Shown one piece after another: positions 24,509 to 35,109 of a stretch of 64,000 nucleotides of DNA. Below the pieces are notes generated by a model, which was not told the origin of the DNA, ran no database searches, and saw nothing but the letters and a program-made list of their open reading frames with translations. Made by a program: the position numbers and the translations under genes. Where the stretch lies: positions 1 to 64,000 of the forward strand of contig JAHBXX010000010.1 in assembly GCA_019636245.1 (NCBI GenBank), given 5' to 3'. How positions within the stretch are numbered: position 1 is the first letter of the stretch; each line of letters opens with the position of its first letter. This DNA is from Planctomycetota bacterium. GTDB lineage: Bacteria; Planctomycetota; UBA1135; UBA2386.

Positions 24509-25306
24509 ATGCGCTCCCTAGTCGGCCTGTTCGTGGGCCTCGCCCTGCTGTCGGCGGCATGCGAGTCCAACAATCCCCTGCGCCGCGAACGGCGCGCGCC
24601 GATCGAACCCGTCGCCCGCCAGGCGGTGCCGCCGAATCCCGAGCCGACGAAGGCTCCCCCCGGCGGGGTGGTGCAGGAGCCGGCGGCGGGGCCGGCTGCG
24701 ACGCCGGCGCCGGGAGTGACCGCCGAGCGCTACCCCCTCCCCAAGTCGGCTCCGGCCGCGGCGGCCGACCGCAAGGTGGTGCTCGCCGGCGAACTCAAGG
24801 TGGAGGTGTCGCGCCCGGACGAGGCCATCGCCGGGCTGCGCGGCCAGGTCCAGGGCTGGGGCGGCCACGTGCAGCGGCAGACCGACCGCACGGTGGTCGT
24901 GCGGCTGCCGGCGGCGCAGTTCGACGCCGCGTTCCAATGGCTGCGCGGCAGCGGCCGCGTGCTGACCGAATCGCAGCAGGCCGAGGACGCCACCGAAGAG
25001 GCCGTCGATCTCGGGGTCCGCGTCGACAGCGCCAAGAAGGCGCGCGATCGCCTGCTGGCGATCCTGCAGCAGGCGGACAAGGTCGAGGACACGCTCAAGG
25101 TCGAGGCCGAGCTGCGGCGGACGACCGAGGACGTCGAGCGCCTGGAGGGACGCCAGCGGGCGCTCGCCGACCGGGTGGCCCTGGCGACCCTGGCGGTGGC
25201 GTTCCAGCCGCTGGTCGACGACCCCGAGGCCACGCGCCAGAAGCGGCCGAGCCGCTTCGCCTGGATCAACCGCGTCGGCGCCGAGCGCGTCGTGGAGGAC
25301 TTCTGA
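24509..25306 (+). CDS. DUF4349-like lipoprotein
   Basis: 265 residues with lipobox LSAAC (residues 14-18), then a Pro/Ala-rich linker (about 35-80) and a DUF4349-like domain: VVLAGELKVEVSRPDEAIAG, GGHVQRQTDRTVVVRLPA, FDAAFQWLRGSGRVLTESQQ, then a long coiled coil (SAKKARDRLLAILQQADKVE and beyond) and a return strand ALATLAVAFQPL. Classical family members end in a membrane segment; this one ends RVVEDF without one, so the lipid anchor may replace it. The next lipoprotein starts two bases after the stop, pointing to an operon. Function of the family is unknown. Confidence 0.8.
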   Translation: MRSLVGLFVGLALLSAACESNNPLRRERRAPIEPVARQAVPPNPEPTKAPPGGVVQEPAAGPAATPAPGVTAERYPLPKSAPAAAADRKVVLAGELKVEVSRPDEAIAGLRGQVQGWGGHVQRQTDRTVVVRLPAAQFDAAFQWLRGSGRVLTESQQAEDATEEAVDLGVRVDSAKKARDRLLAILQQADKVEDTLKVEAELRRTTEDVERLEGRQRALADRVALATLAVAFQPLVDDPEATRQKRPSRFAWINRVGAERVVEDF

Positions 25307-25308
25307 CC

Positions 25309-25764
25309 ATGCTCCGGGCCCTCTGCGGTCGGGTGGTCCTCGCCGCCGTGCTCGCCGCCGGCACGGGGTGTTCGTCGTTCATGCGGTTGCCCGACGGCTT
25401 CCTGCGCCTCGGGGACAAGGACGACTTCCAGGCCGTGACCGGCGACGACGCCCGCCTGTGGGCGCGGGAGTTCTACGATCCGAACACCGCGTCGCTCGGC
25501 TTCTGGGCGCAGGCGCTGCAGCACGAGTTCGTGCACCAGCGAGGCTACGAAGTGGTCGCGGTCGGCGACATCGCCAGCAAGCGCCGTACGGCCGGCGTGT
25601 GGATCGAGTGCGCCACGCACGTGGGCGGCGAGCGGGTCGGCTACCTGATCGGGCTGTGGGTCGACGGCAACTTCATCCGCGTGGTCGAGTTCGTCGCCCG
25701 GGAGGATGTGTTCGCCGCGCGCGTCGACGCCGTGCGCCAGACGTTCTCGACGGTGCGCTGGTAG
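25309..25764 (+). CDS. Small lipoprotein of unknown function
   Basis: 151 residues, lipobox AGTGC (residues 17-21) after a hydrophobic signal. The mature protein is a single small alpha/beta domain (FWAQALQHEFVHQRGYEVVA, KRRTAGVWIECATHV, GYLIGLWVDGNFIRVVEFVA). It follows the DUF4349-like lipoprotein after only two bases and is probably made from the same mRNA. I do not recognise the family. The shape resembles small envelope lipoproteins that assist a larger partner, here perhaps the upstream lipoprotein. Confidence 0.75.
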   Translation: MLRALCGRVVLAAVLAAGTGCSSFMRLPDGFLRLGDKDDFQAVTGDDARLWAREFYDPNTASLGFWAQALQHEFVHQRGYEVVAVGDIASKRRTAGVWIECATHVGGERVGYLIGLWVDGNFIRVVEFVAREDVFAARVDAVRQTFSTVRW

Positions 25765-25792
25765 CGGGCGCGCCGCGCCGCGTCACGCCGCG

Positions 25793-27031
25793 TCACGGCA
25801 GCGGGAAGTGCTCGCACAGGTCGTGCACGACCGGGCGGAAGCGCTCCGGGTCGTTGCCGCGCACCAGCCCGACGACGACGTCGGCGACCTTGGCGATCTC
25901 GTCGCGACCGAAGCCGCGCGTGGTCACGGCGGCGGTGCCCAGGCGCAGGCCGGAGGTCACCATCGGCGGGCGCGGATCGTCGGGGATGGCGTTCTTGTTG
26001 ACCGCGAGACCGGCCGCGAGCGCACGCTCCTCGACCGCCGCGCCGGTGACGTCGAACCGGCGCAGGTCGACCAGCACGATGTGGTTGTCGGTGCCGCCGG
26101 TGACGATGTCGAGACCGTGGGCGACGAGGCACTCGGCGAGCCAGGCGGCGTTCGCCTTGACCTTCTGCTGGTAGGCGCGGAAGTCCGGCTGCAGGGCTTC
26201 GCCGAACGCCACCGCCTTGGCGGCGATCTGCTGCACCAGCGGTCCGCCCTGGGCGCCGGGGAACACCGCCGAGTGGATCGCCTTCGCGCAGTCCTTCTTG
26301 GCCAGGATCATGCCGCCGCGCGGGCCGCGCAGGGTCTTGTGCGTCGTCATCGTGACCACGTCGGCGATGCCGACCGGGCTCGGCACGATGCCCGCCGCCA
26401 TCAGGCCGGCGGGGTGGGCGACGTCGGCCAGCAGCCGGGCGCCGACCTCGCGGGCGATCGCGGCGAAGGCGGCGTAGTCGATGTTGCGCGCGTAGCTGCT
26501 GCCGCCGGCGATCAGCACCTTGGGCTGGTGTTCGCGGACGACGCGGCGCACCTCGTCGAGGTCGATCAGGCCCTTGCCGTCGACGCCGTACTGGCGGGCC
26601 TGGAACAGCATGCCGGTGTGGCTGCGGTCGTGGCCGTGGCTGAGGTGGCCGCCGGCCTTCAGCGCCATGCCGACGATGCGGCCGCCGGGGCCGGCCAGCG
26701 CCACCAGCGCGGCGAGGTTGGCCGTCGTGCCCGAGTGCGGCTGCACGTTGGCGTCCTCGGCGCCGGCGAACAGCTGCAGCGCGCGCTGGCGCGCCAGCTC
26801 CTCGATGCCGTCGGCGACCTCGCAGCCGCCGTAGTAGCGGCGGTTCGGATAGCCTTCGGCGTACTTGTCCGTGATGCGGCTCGCGCTGGCCGCGCGGACC
26901 GCGGCCGAACAGTGGTTCTCGGAGGCGATCAGGGTCAGCGTCGTGCGCTGCCGCCGGTCCTCGCGGTCCAACCAGGCGGCCACCTCGGGGTCCTGGTGGC
27001 GCAGGGGGCTCGTGGGTGTGTCGATGCTCAC
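25793..27031 (-). CDS. glyA: Serine hydroxymethyltransferase
   Basis: 412 residues, the usual length. This cytoplasmic PLP enzyme interconverts serine and glycine and charges tetrahydrofolate with a one-carbon unit. Seen motifs are LTLIASENHCS, SRITDKYAEGYPNRRYYGGC, NVQPHSGTTANLAAL, DVAHPAGLMAAG, and the PLP-binding Lys232 in TTHKTLRGPRGG, followed by MILAKKDCAKAIHSAVFPG and QGGPLVQQIAAKAVAF. The start is a GTG at 27031 with a TAACGT box six bases upstream on the same strand, so the mRNA is probably leaderless. It is divergent from speA. Confidence 0.97.
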   Translation of the reverse strand: MSIDTPTSPLRHQDPEVAAWLDREDRRQRTTLTLIASENHCSAAVRAASASRITDKYAEGYPNRRYYGGCEVADGIEELARQRALQLFAGAEDANVQPHSGTTANLAALVALAGPGGRIVGMALKAGGHLSHGHDRSHTGMLFQARQYGVDGKGLIDLDEVRRVVREHQPKVLIAGGSSYARNIDYAAFAAIAREVGARLLADVAHPAGLMAAGIVPSPVGIADVVTMTTHKTLRGPRGGMILAKKDCAKAIHSAVFPGAQGGPLVQQIAAKAVAFGEALQPDFRAYQQKVKANAAWLAECLVAHGLDIVTGGTDNHIVLVDLRRFDVTGAAVEERALAAGLAVNKNAIPDDPRPPMVTSGLRLGTAAVTTRGFGRDEIAKVADVVVGLVRGNDPERFRPVVHDLCEHFPLP

Positions 27032-27240
27032 CCCGGGACGTTACGCGCGCGGCGCGGTCGCGACCAGGGTGGTCGGTGTGCGGCGCGCGGCGGCCCGCAC
27101 GAATGCGCAAGAAATCCGGAGCCGACCCTGCGCGCGCGCCGCGCGTCGTGTGTAATCCGCCGCGCCCGCTCCAGGCGCCCGCCGCGTGCAGCTCGTCGCT
27201 GCCCGCGGGCCGACGCCGCGGGCACAGGAGTCCCGCAGAC
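27032..27240. promoter_or_regulatory. Divergent glyA/speA promoter region, 208 bp
   Basis: On the minus strand TAACGT (27038-27043) lies six bases before the GTG of glyA. On the plus strand TGTAATCC (27151-27158), close in sequence to the TAAGATCC box at 8189, is a candidate promoter for speA, which would have a leader of roughly 80 bases ending in an AGGAG (27226-27230). No riboswitch fold was recognised. Confidence 0.45.
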
Positions 27241-29250
<2,010 letters not shown>

Positions 29251-29336
29251 CCGCAGTCCAGACCCCGCTGGGGATCCGGCCGGCGCCGCGCCGCCGTCCG
29301 GTTCGTCCGAATGTGCGCGCCGCAGTCCGATAGCCC

Positions 29337-30359
29337 ATGCACGCAGCCGTCTTCGTCGACTTCGAGAATCTCTTCCAATCGCTGCAGAACCGCGAGGAAC
29401 TCGGCGGCCAGCGCATCCGCGACCTCTGCCTCGGCATTCTCGAGCACCTGAAGGCCAGGCTGCGCAGCGACAACGCGCCGATGGTCCTCGGCCGCTCGTA
29501 TGCGGCGTTCGACACCTATCCCGGCATGGAGGTCGCGCACGACCTGGCGCTGATGGGCTTCGACCCGCAGTACGTGCTGCTCGGCCACGCCGGCAAGAAC
29601 TCGGCCGACGTGCAGCTGGCCTGCGACGTCTGCCGCGTGCTCTACCGGCGTCCGGACATCGACGCGATCGTGATCGTCTCCGGCGACCGCGACTTCATCC
29701 CGATCGCCCGCCAGGTCCTCGAGGAGAACCGCGAACTGCGCGTGGTCGCGATCCCGGACAGCACCAGCGGCGACCTGCGCATGCGCGTCGGCGCGGAGCG
29801 GTTCTGGAACGCCCTGGAGCTGATCGGTCCCGAACTGCTCGCCGGCGCCGCGGCGCCGGCGCCGGCGACCGACGGGGCCGTGGCGCTGGCCGCCGAGGAC
29901 ACTGCCACCCCGGCCGCCACCGCCGAGGCGGCCAACGGCCACGGCGGGACGCCGCCGCACACCCGGCTGAGCGAACGGCCGGCGCGCGGCCGCGCGGCGA
30001 TCGTCGGCCACATCCCGGTGACGTGGCGCACCGCCGAGGGGCTGCCGCAGGACGGCCAGCTCGACGAGCGCCTGCTGCAGTGCATCGAGCTGATCCTGCG
30101 CGCGCAGGTGCGCCATGGCAGCCAGGAGGTGTGGCTGTCGCCGTTCCTGAAGGGGCCGATGAGCCAGCACTTCAGCGGCCTCGTGCACCCCGAACGCCGG
30201 GCGCTGGTCAACGAACTGCGCCATCGCGGCGTGATCCGCATCGAGGAGCGCGCCAACCAGTACGCCGACCATCCCTACTCGGTGATCGTGCTCGACGCCC
30301 AGCACCCGATGGTCGCCGCGGTCGCCGATCGCCTGCGACGCCGCGAAGAGGTCAAGTGA
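29337..30359 (+). CDS. NYN nuclease-like protein with OST-HTH (LOTUS) domain
   Basis: 340 residues. The N-terminal NYN/PIN-like domain (1-165) has MHAAVFVDFENLFQ with the first acidic residues, GKNSADVQLACDVC, VIVSGDRDFIPIARQVLEE and a final VVAIPDSTSGDLR, the acidic pattern expected of a metal-dependent RNase. After a low-complexity Ala/Thr linker, the C-terminal part (about 235-335) looks like an OST-HTH/LOTUS RNA-binding fold (LLQCIELILRAQVRHGSQEV, WLSPFLKGPMSQHF, LRHRGVIRIEERANQY). The combination predicts RNA turnover or processing. It follows speA after 86 bases and precedes a beta-barrel gene by 23 bases. Substrate RNA is unknown. Confidence 0.85.
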   Translation: MHAAVFVDFENLFQSLQNREELGGQRIRDLCLGILEHLKARLRSDNAPMVLGRSYAAFDTYPGMEVAHDLALMGFDPQYVLLGHAGKNSADVQLACDVCRVLYRRPDIDAIVIVSGDRDFIPIARQVLEENRELRVVAIPDSTSGDLRMRVGAERFWNALELIGPELLAGAAAPAPATDGAVALAAEDTATPAATAEAANGHGGTPPHTRLSERPARGRAAIVGHIPVTWRTAEGLPQDGQLDERLLQCIELILRAQVRHGSQEVWLSPFLKGPMSQHFSGLVHPERRALVNELRHRGVIRIEERANQYADHPYSVIVLDAQHPMVAAVADRLRRREEVK

Positions 30360-30382
30360 ACCGCCCCCCGGGGCGCCCTCCC

Positions 30383-31543
30383 ATGAAGCCGATCCTCCCG
30401 TGTCTGGCGCTCGGCGGGCTGGCCGTCGCGGCGCCTGCCCAGTCGTACTACGACCTGATCGAGGCCCGCAACGTCTCTCGGCCCTACGCGTCGATCTTCG
30501 AGGTCGAGGCGGGCGCGATCGGCACGATGGCGCGCGACGAGAACCCGAGCGTCGGCCTCGAGGACGACATCAGCTGGGACGGCCACGTCTACTTCCGCGA
30601 CGAGGCGGTCGGCTCCCGGCGCGGCACCCTGGAGGCCTACGCCGGCCGCGACGGCATCTTCGCCGGCTTCACCGACGGCAAGCTGGTCGGCGACGACACG
30701 CTGACGCGCATCGAGGTGCGGGCCCGGCCCTGGATGTTCTACCGCGACGGCTACTACCGCGGCGACGCCCTGGTGCAGAACGGCTTCTACGACGGGCGCG
30801 ACATCGAGGGCTACTTGGGCTTCGGCCGCGAGGCGCAGCAAGGACTCTACATCGAGCTCGGGCCCTACTACCGCAAGTACGACTTCTCCCGCAGCGACAT
30901 CACGGCTCCGACCTTCACGCTGCCCGACGACTACTCGGCCTACGGTGTCCGGCTCTACCTCGAGCAGAACACCGTGCAGGTGGATCGGCGCCGCGGCATG
31001 CCGCGCGACGGTTACAGCATCACGCTGGTCGGCGAGCGGGAGTGGAACGACAGCGACGCGGTGTTCGGCCATCCGATCCTGCTGACCAAGCTGCCGTCGG
31101 CGGTCTGGCGCCTGCGCGGTCGTCTCGAGTGGTACATCCCCGGCTCCGACGCGGCGACCTGGGAGATCTTCGCCAACGGCGGCTGGCACGACGAACGCGA
31201 CCGCGTGCAGAACTTCGAGGGCCAGCGGCCGATCGGCGACCGGTGGGCCGACGCGCAGATCCGGCTGCGGCTGCAGCTCGGCGACTCGATGACGTTGACG
31301 CCGTTCCTGCACGGGCAGTTCTCGCGCGTGCTCGGCGAGGACGGCATCACCGCGACCAAGGACTTCTTCCTCGGCGGCGGCGCCGAGACCTATGTCCACT
31401 TCAGCGAATCGATGTCGCTGCACGGCTGGTACTCGTTCCTCGACAACGAGAACCGGCCTTCGATCCGCGTCGACGAGGACGTGCGCGGCCAGCACATGTT
31501 CTACCTCGGCTTCGTGCTGCGGTTCGGCGCCTCGCGCCGGTGA
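30383..31543 (+). CDS. Predicted outer-membrane beta-barrel protein
   Basis: 386 residues with a signal peptide (ending PAQS, residue 20). The mature chain is a run of alternating polar/hydrophobic strands rich in Tyr, Trp and Gly (YIELGPYYRKYDF, YSAYGVRLYLEQNTVQVD, GYSITLVGEREW, WEIFANGGWHDERD, IRLRLQLGDSMTLTPFLHG), closing with MFYLGFVLRFG. This is the composition of an outer-membrane barrel of about sixteen strands. It starts 23 bases after the NYN gene. Cargo or enzymatic role is not visible. The final residues (ASRR) do not form the canonical C-terminal Phe signal. Confidence 0.75.
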   Translation: MKPILPCLALGGLAVAAPAQSYYDLIEARNVSRPYASIFEVEAGAIGTMARDENPSVGLEDDISWDGHVYFRDEAVGSRRGTLEAYAGRDGIFAGFTDGKLVGDDTLTRIEVRARPWMFYRDGYYRGDALVQNGFYDGRDIEGYLGFGREAQQGLYIELGPYYRKYDFSRSDITAPTFTLPDDYSAYGVRLYLEQNTVQVDRRRGMPRDGYSITLVGEREWNDSDAVFGHPILLTKLPSAVWRLRGRLEWYIPGSDAATWEIFANGGWHDERDRVQNFEGQRPIGDRWADAQIRLRLQLGDSMTLTPFLHGQFSRVLGEDGITATKDFFLGGGAETYVHFSESMSLHGWYSFLDNENRPSIRVDEDVRGQHMFYLGFVLRFGASRR

Positions 31544-31591
31544 GCCGCCCGCCGCGTCGCGCCGGCGCCGGCGCCGGAGTCGGCGTCGGCG

Positions 31592-33679
31592 TCAGGGCGG
31601 CGACAGCAGCGGCTGCCAGCTCACGAACGTCGTCTCGATGACGTTCTGGCCGTCGTCCTGCGTCGTCACCCGGCGGAACGGGGCGCGCAGGCCGCCGGCG
31701 CCGCGATAGTCCGACCAGGCATCCTGCAGGTGGACCGTGGCGCCGTCCGCGGCCTGCTCCCAGACCTCGACGATCCGCACCAGGTGCGAGACCGTGTCGA
31801 TGTGGATGCGCAGGCGGTCGAAGCGGTTGCCGCGCGCCTGCAGCACCATGTAGGTGCGGTCGCCGAGGCTGCGTTGGGCCACGGCCTGGAAGGCGAGGTC
31901 GCCGCGGGCCGTGGCCGCGAGCAGCGCCAGTGGGTGCCGCTCGAACTCGCGCCGCAGCGCCCCGGCCTCGTCCGCCGTGAGGCTCACGGTGACGGCGTCG
32001 AACGCCTCGCTCCACGACGTGCCCTCGAGGCGGGTCACGATCTCCTTGCCCAGCACCTGCCGCTTGCGCAGCAGGGTGCCGTCGCTGCGCCAGGTGACGG
32101 CGTCGACGGCCGGCGGAGCCTGCGCGCCCTGCAGCCGGCTGTCGCACCGGCTCCCGACGAGGCGGCGCAGCAGCGCCGAGCCGCCGACCGCCTCGCTGGC
32201 GCGCTCGAGCCACGGCGCCGCGTCGCTGGTTGCCGCCGACGGCTCGCCGGCCGGGGCCTCGCCGAGTCCCGGCGGCAGCAGGGTGAAGCGCCGCACCTCC
32301 GGGACGTCGGCCGGGATCTCGCCGCCGATCGCGATCAGCATCGCCGGCAGGTCCAGGTAGGCGGCGGCGGACCCGGGCTCGACCGCGCCCCCGGCCGCCA
32401 GCCGCGCGAGGCGGCGGTCGAAGACCGATGCGCTGCCGCCCTGCACGGCGAGCCGGGCGAGCACGCGCTGGCGCGACAGGCCGTCGAGCAGGCCGAGCCC
32501 CGCGGTCAGCGCGGCGCGGCGGCTGGCCAGCTCGAGTTCGGAGGCGTTGGGCGGCACGTCGCGCAACGAACGGCGCGCGGCCTGCAGCACCTGGCGCAGC
32601 TGCGGCACCTCGCCCGGGCTCGCCTCGGTGCGCAGCAGGAGCGCGAAGGTGTCGGCGCCGCGCAGGAACTCGGTGCGCCAGCGCAGGTGGCCGAGGCCAC
32701 GTTCGCGCTGCAGGCGTTCGAGGCGGCCGCCGGCGCCATCGAGGGTCACGCACGAATGCAGCATGTAGAGGTCGGCCGCGTCCAGGCGTTCGAGCGAGGG
32801 CAGGAACTGCAGCCAGGCGACCGAGCAGGTCTTCCGGTCGGGGTCGGGAGACCAGTAGAGGCCCGGCTGGAAGCTGCGGGTCAGCAACCGGGGGTCGGGC
32901 GCATTCGACGCCGGTGGATTCCAGGCGGCGAGGGTGCCGGCGGGGCGTTCGGCGAGGGCCTTGGCCGTGGCGGCGGGATCCCCGGGCACCTGCAGCACCA
33001 GCAACGCGCGCTCGGGGCGCAGCAGCCGGGTCTGGAACAGGGCGATCTCGCTGGCATCGCGGTCGAGCAGCGCCGTCGCGTGGGCGGTCGTGTCCGACTC
33101 CGCCAGCAGCAGCGCCGTCGCCATCGCCTGCACCGGATCGGCCTGCACCGCCGCGCACAAGGTCGCCACGGCGCCGTCGCGGATGCGTTCGAGCTGGCCG
33201 CGCGCCAGCGGCGGTGCGTCGACGGCGCGCAGCAGGGCCGCGTGGGCGTCCTGCCAGCGCCCGAGCGGCACCCGCAGGTCGATCCAGGTCGTCAGCGGAC
33301 CGACCACGACCTGCACGGTGCCGCCGAGCGCGGCGATGGCCTGCTCGAGGCTCGGTCGGCCGCGGCTCGCGTCGGCGCCTTGCACGACCGCCGCGGCGGC
33401 GAGCTCGGCGAGACCCGCCGCGACGAACGAGCTGCCGACCAGGAATGCGAGCTGCAGCTGGGCCTGGTCGCCCGGTCCCGCCTGGCTGACGTAGAGGCCG
33501 AGGCCGTTCGGCAGGCGCGAGACGAGCGGTGCGCCGCCGCCCGCATCGCGGACGGGCGGCGGCGGAGTCGCCGGTTGTGGCGTCGCCGGCGGCTTCACCT
33601 CCGGGAGCGGGAGCGGCGCCGGGCCGCTGCAACCCGCGGCGAACAGGGCCGCCAGACCGACGTGCCGGGCCGGCCTCAC
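31592..33679 (-). CDS. M16-like lipoprotein lacking the zinc motif
   Basis: 695 residues. The lipobox AAGC near residues 14-17 and a Pro-rich linker precede an M16-type fold: LVSRLPNGLGLYVSQAG, LAFLVGSSFVAAGLAELAAA. The HxxEH motif of active M16 peptidases is absent: where GLAHLLEH is expected the sequence has GLAELAAAAV. A second M16-like half follows (FQPGLYWSPDPDRKTCSVAW, GRLERLQRERGLGHLRW). The last 200 residues resemble a LolA-type half barrel (WRSDGTLLRKRQVLGKE, RIHIDTVSHLVRIVEVWE). The GTG start overlaps the stop of its partner gene (GTGA). A scaffold or binding role is more likely than proteolysis. Confidence 0.8.
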   Translation of the reverse strand: MRPARHVGLAALFAAGCSGPAPLPLPEVKPPATPQPATPPPPVRDAGGGAPLVSRLPNGLGLYVSQAGPGDQAQLQLAFLVGSSFVAAGLAELAAAAVVQGADASRGRPSLEQAIAALGGTVQVVVGPLTTWIDLRVPLGRWQDAHAALLRAVDAPPLARGQLERIRDGAVATLCAAVQADPVQAMATALLLAESDTTAHATALLDRDASEIALFQTRLLRPERALLVLQVPGDPAATAKALAERPAGTLAAWNPPASNAPDPRLLTRSFQPGLYWSPDPDRKTCSVAWLQFLPSLERLDAADLYMLHSCVTLDGAGGRLERLQRERGLGHLRWRTEFLRGADTFALLLRTEASPGEVPQLRQVLQAARRSLRDVPPNASELELASRRAALTAGLGLLDGLSRQRVLARLAVQGGSASVFDRRLARLAAGGAVEPGSAAAYLDLPAMLIAIGGEIPADVPEVRRFTLLPPGLGEAPAGEPSAATSDAAPWLERASEAVGGSALLRRLVGSRCDSRLQGAQAPPAVDAVTWRSDGTLLRKRQVLGKEIVTRLEGTSWSEAFDAVTVSLTADEAGALRREFERHPLALLAATARGDLAFQAVAQRSLGDRTYMVLQARGNRFDRLRIHIDTVSHLVRIVEVWEQAADGATVHLQDAWSDYRGAGGLRAPFRRVTTQDDGQNVIETTFVSWQPLLSPP

Positions 33680-35109
33680 GGCGTGCCCTCGACGACGACC
33701 GGCGGGTTGGCCAGCACCTGCGCCAGCAGCCGCTGCACGGCCGCGGCGTCGATCCGTTCCGGCAGGCGGAGCCGCGGCGCCTGCCGCGGCCACAGCAGGG
33801 CGGCTTCGGCGGTGGCGGCGGCGAGCTGCCGGGGGTCGGCGATCGCGGCCAGCCAATCGCGCTGCACGCCGGCGAGCGCGGTCGCCAGGGCCGCCGCCGG
33901 CGGCGCCGCCGCGGTCGCCTCGTGGGCCACCTGCAGGGCCAGCATCGCCAGCCCGTCGATGCCGTCCGGGTCCTCGACTTCCAGCAGCAGGAGGCTGGCG
34001 CCATCGACGGTTGGCGGCCAGGGCGCCCGGCAGGACACCCTGGCGCGCGGTCGGCCGCGCCGCGGCAGTTCCTGGCCCAGGCGGCTGTCGGCGCCGCCGC
34101 CGAGCCAGCGGCCGGCGACCTCGAGCGTCGTGCGGTCGGTGTTCGGCGGCAGCACGAACGCGATCGCCGCGGTCGGCAGGCGTTGTCCCGTCACCACCGA
34201 GCGTCGCAGGTTGGCGATCGGCCGCGCGGAGACCGGCGGCGGCACCGCCGCCGGGGGCAGCGACGTGGTCGCGAAGCAGCGCTCGAGCACGGCGCGGGCC
34301 GAGTCGGCGGTGAAGCCGCCGTGCAGCACGTGCACGGTGCGTTCGGGTCGCTGCATCGCCTGCCAGGTGGCGATCGCCTCGGCCCGCCGCGGCGCGCCGA
34401 CGCGAGGCGGCGCGAGGTCGCGCGCCAGCGGATGGTCTGGCATCGCCAGCGCCAGCACCTCGGCGTGCAGCGCCGTCCGTCCGTCGCGTCGCTGCCGGTC
34501 GGCGCGCTGCACCACCGTCTCGATCCATCTCGCCTGCAGCTCGCGCAGGGCGTTCTCCTCGCGTCGCTCGCGCACCCGTTCGGCGAGGTCGCCGAGCGCC
34601 TCCGGCACCGTCGACGCCACCACGAGACAGACCGGCGCCCGGTCGAGGACCTCGGGCCGGTAGACCGGCAGCGACGCCATGACGCGGCCGTGCGCCTCGG
34701 GGTCGCCGAGTTCGGCGGCGACCGCCTGCCAGCGCAGCAGCGCGGCGCCGGCCTCGGCGTCGGCGGGATTCGCGAGCCAGGCGTGGTAGTGCTGGTCGAG
34801 CCTGTCCAGGGCCTCGCGCTCCCGCGCCGGCTCGTGGCTGCCGGTCCGCCACGTGCCGCCCTGGGCGGCCAGCATCACCGCCATGGAGAGGCCCGGCAGC
34901 GCCGGCGGATCGTCGGCGAGGGTGGCGATCGCCCAGTGCAGCAGCGGCATGCCGGGCGCCGGCAGCAGCAGGAACCGCGTGCCGTCGGGCGTGGTGAAGG
35001 CCACCAGTTCGGGCGGCGGATCGGCCTGCGCCTGGGCTCGCGCGGCGGCGCCGCCGCCCGCCAAGGCCACCAGGAGCAGCAGGGCCTTGGCGCTAGCCCG
35101 ACGAACCAT
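33676..35109 (-). CDS. Exported M16-like partner protein lacking the zinc motif
   Basis: 477 residues with a signal peptide (ending ARAQAQ). It has an M16-like layout, with LVAFTTPDGTRFLLLPAPGM at the N-terminus, IATLADDPPALPGLSMAVML where HxxEH should be, and a second half with VHVLHGGFTADSARAVLERC, TAAIAFVLPPNTDRTTLEVA and LPERIDAAAVQRLL. M16 proteins often work as pairs of one active and one inactive chain; here neither gene carries HxxEH. It overlaps the stop of lpxA by 17 bases and the next gene by four, so lpxA and both M16-like genes form one transcription unit. The ATG at 35109 begins the signal peptide. Confidence 0.78.
   Translation of the reverse strand: MVRRASAKALLLLVALAGGGAAARAQAQADPPPELVAFTTPDGTRFLLLPAPGMPLLHWAIATLADDPPALPGLSMAVMLAAQGGTWRTGSHEPAREREALDRLDQHYHAWLANPADAEAGAALLRWQAVAAELGDPEAHGRVMASLPVYRPEVLDRAPVCLVVASTVPEALGDLAERVRERREENALRELQARWIETVVQRADRQRRDGRTALHAEVLALAMPDHPLARDLAPPRVGAPRRAEAIATWQAMQRPERTVHVLHGGFTADSARAVLERCFATTSLPPAAVPPPVSARPIANLRRSVVTGQRLPTAAIAFVLPPNTDRTTLEVAGRWLGGGADSRLGQELPRRGRPRARVSCRAPWPPTVDGASLLLLEVEDPDGIDGLAMLALQVAHEATAAAPPAAALATALAGVQRDWLAAIADPRQLAAATAEAALLWPRQAPRLRLPERIDAAAVQRLLAQVLANPPVVVEGTP

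Noticed and set aside
31555..31620. Short GCC/GGC and GGCGTC repeats between the beta-barrel and M16-like genes
   Set aside because: Simple GC-rich runs of a few units in a convergent spacer. No array or CRISPR-like spacing.
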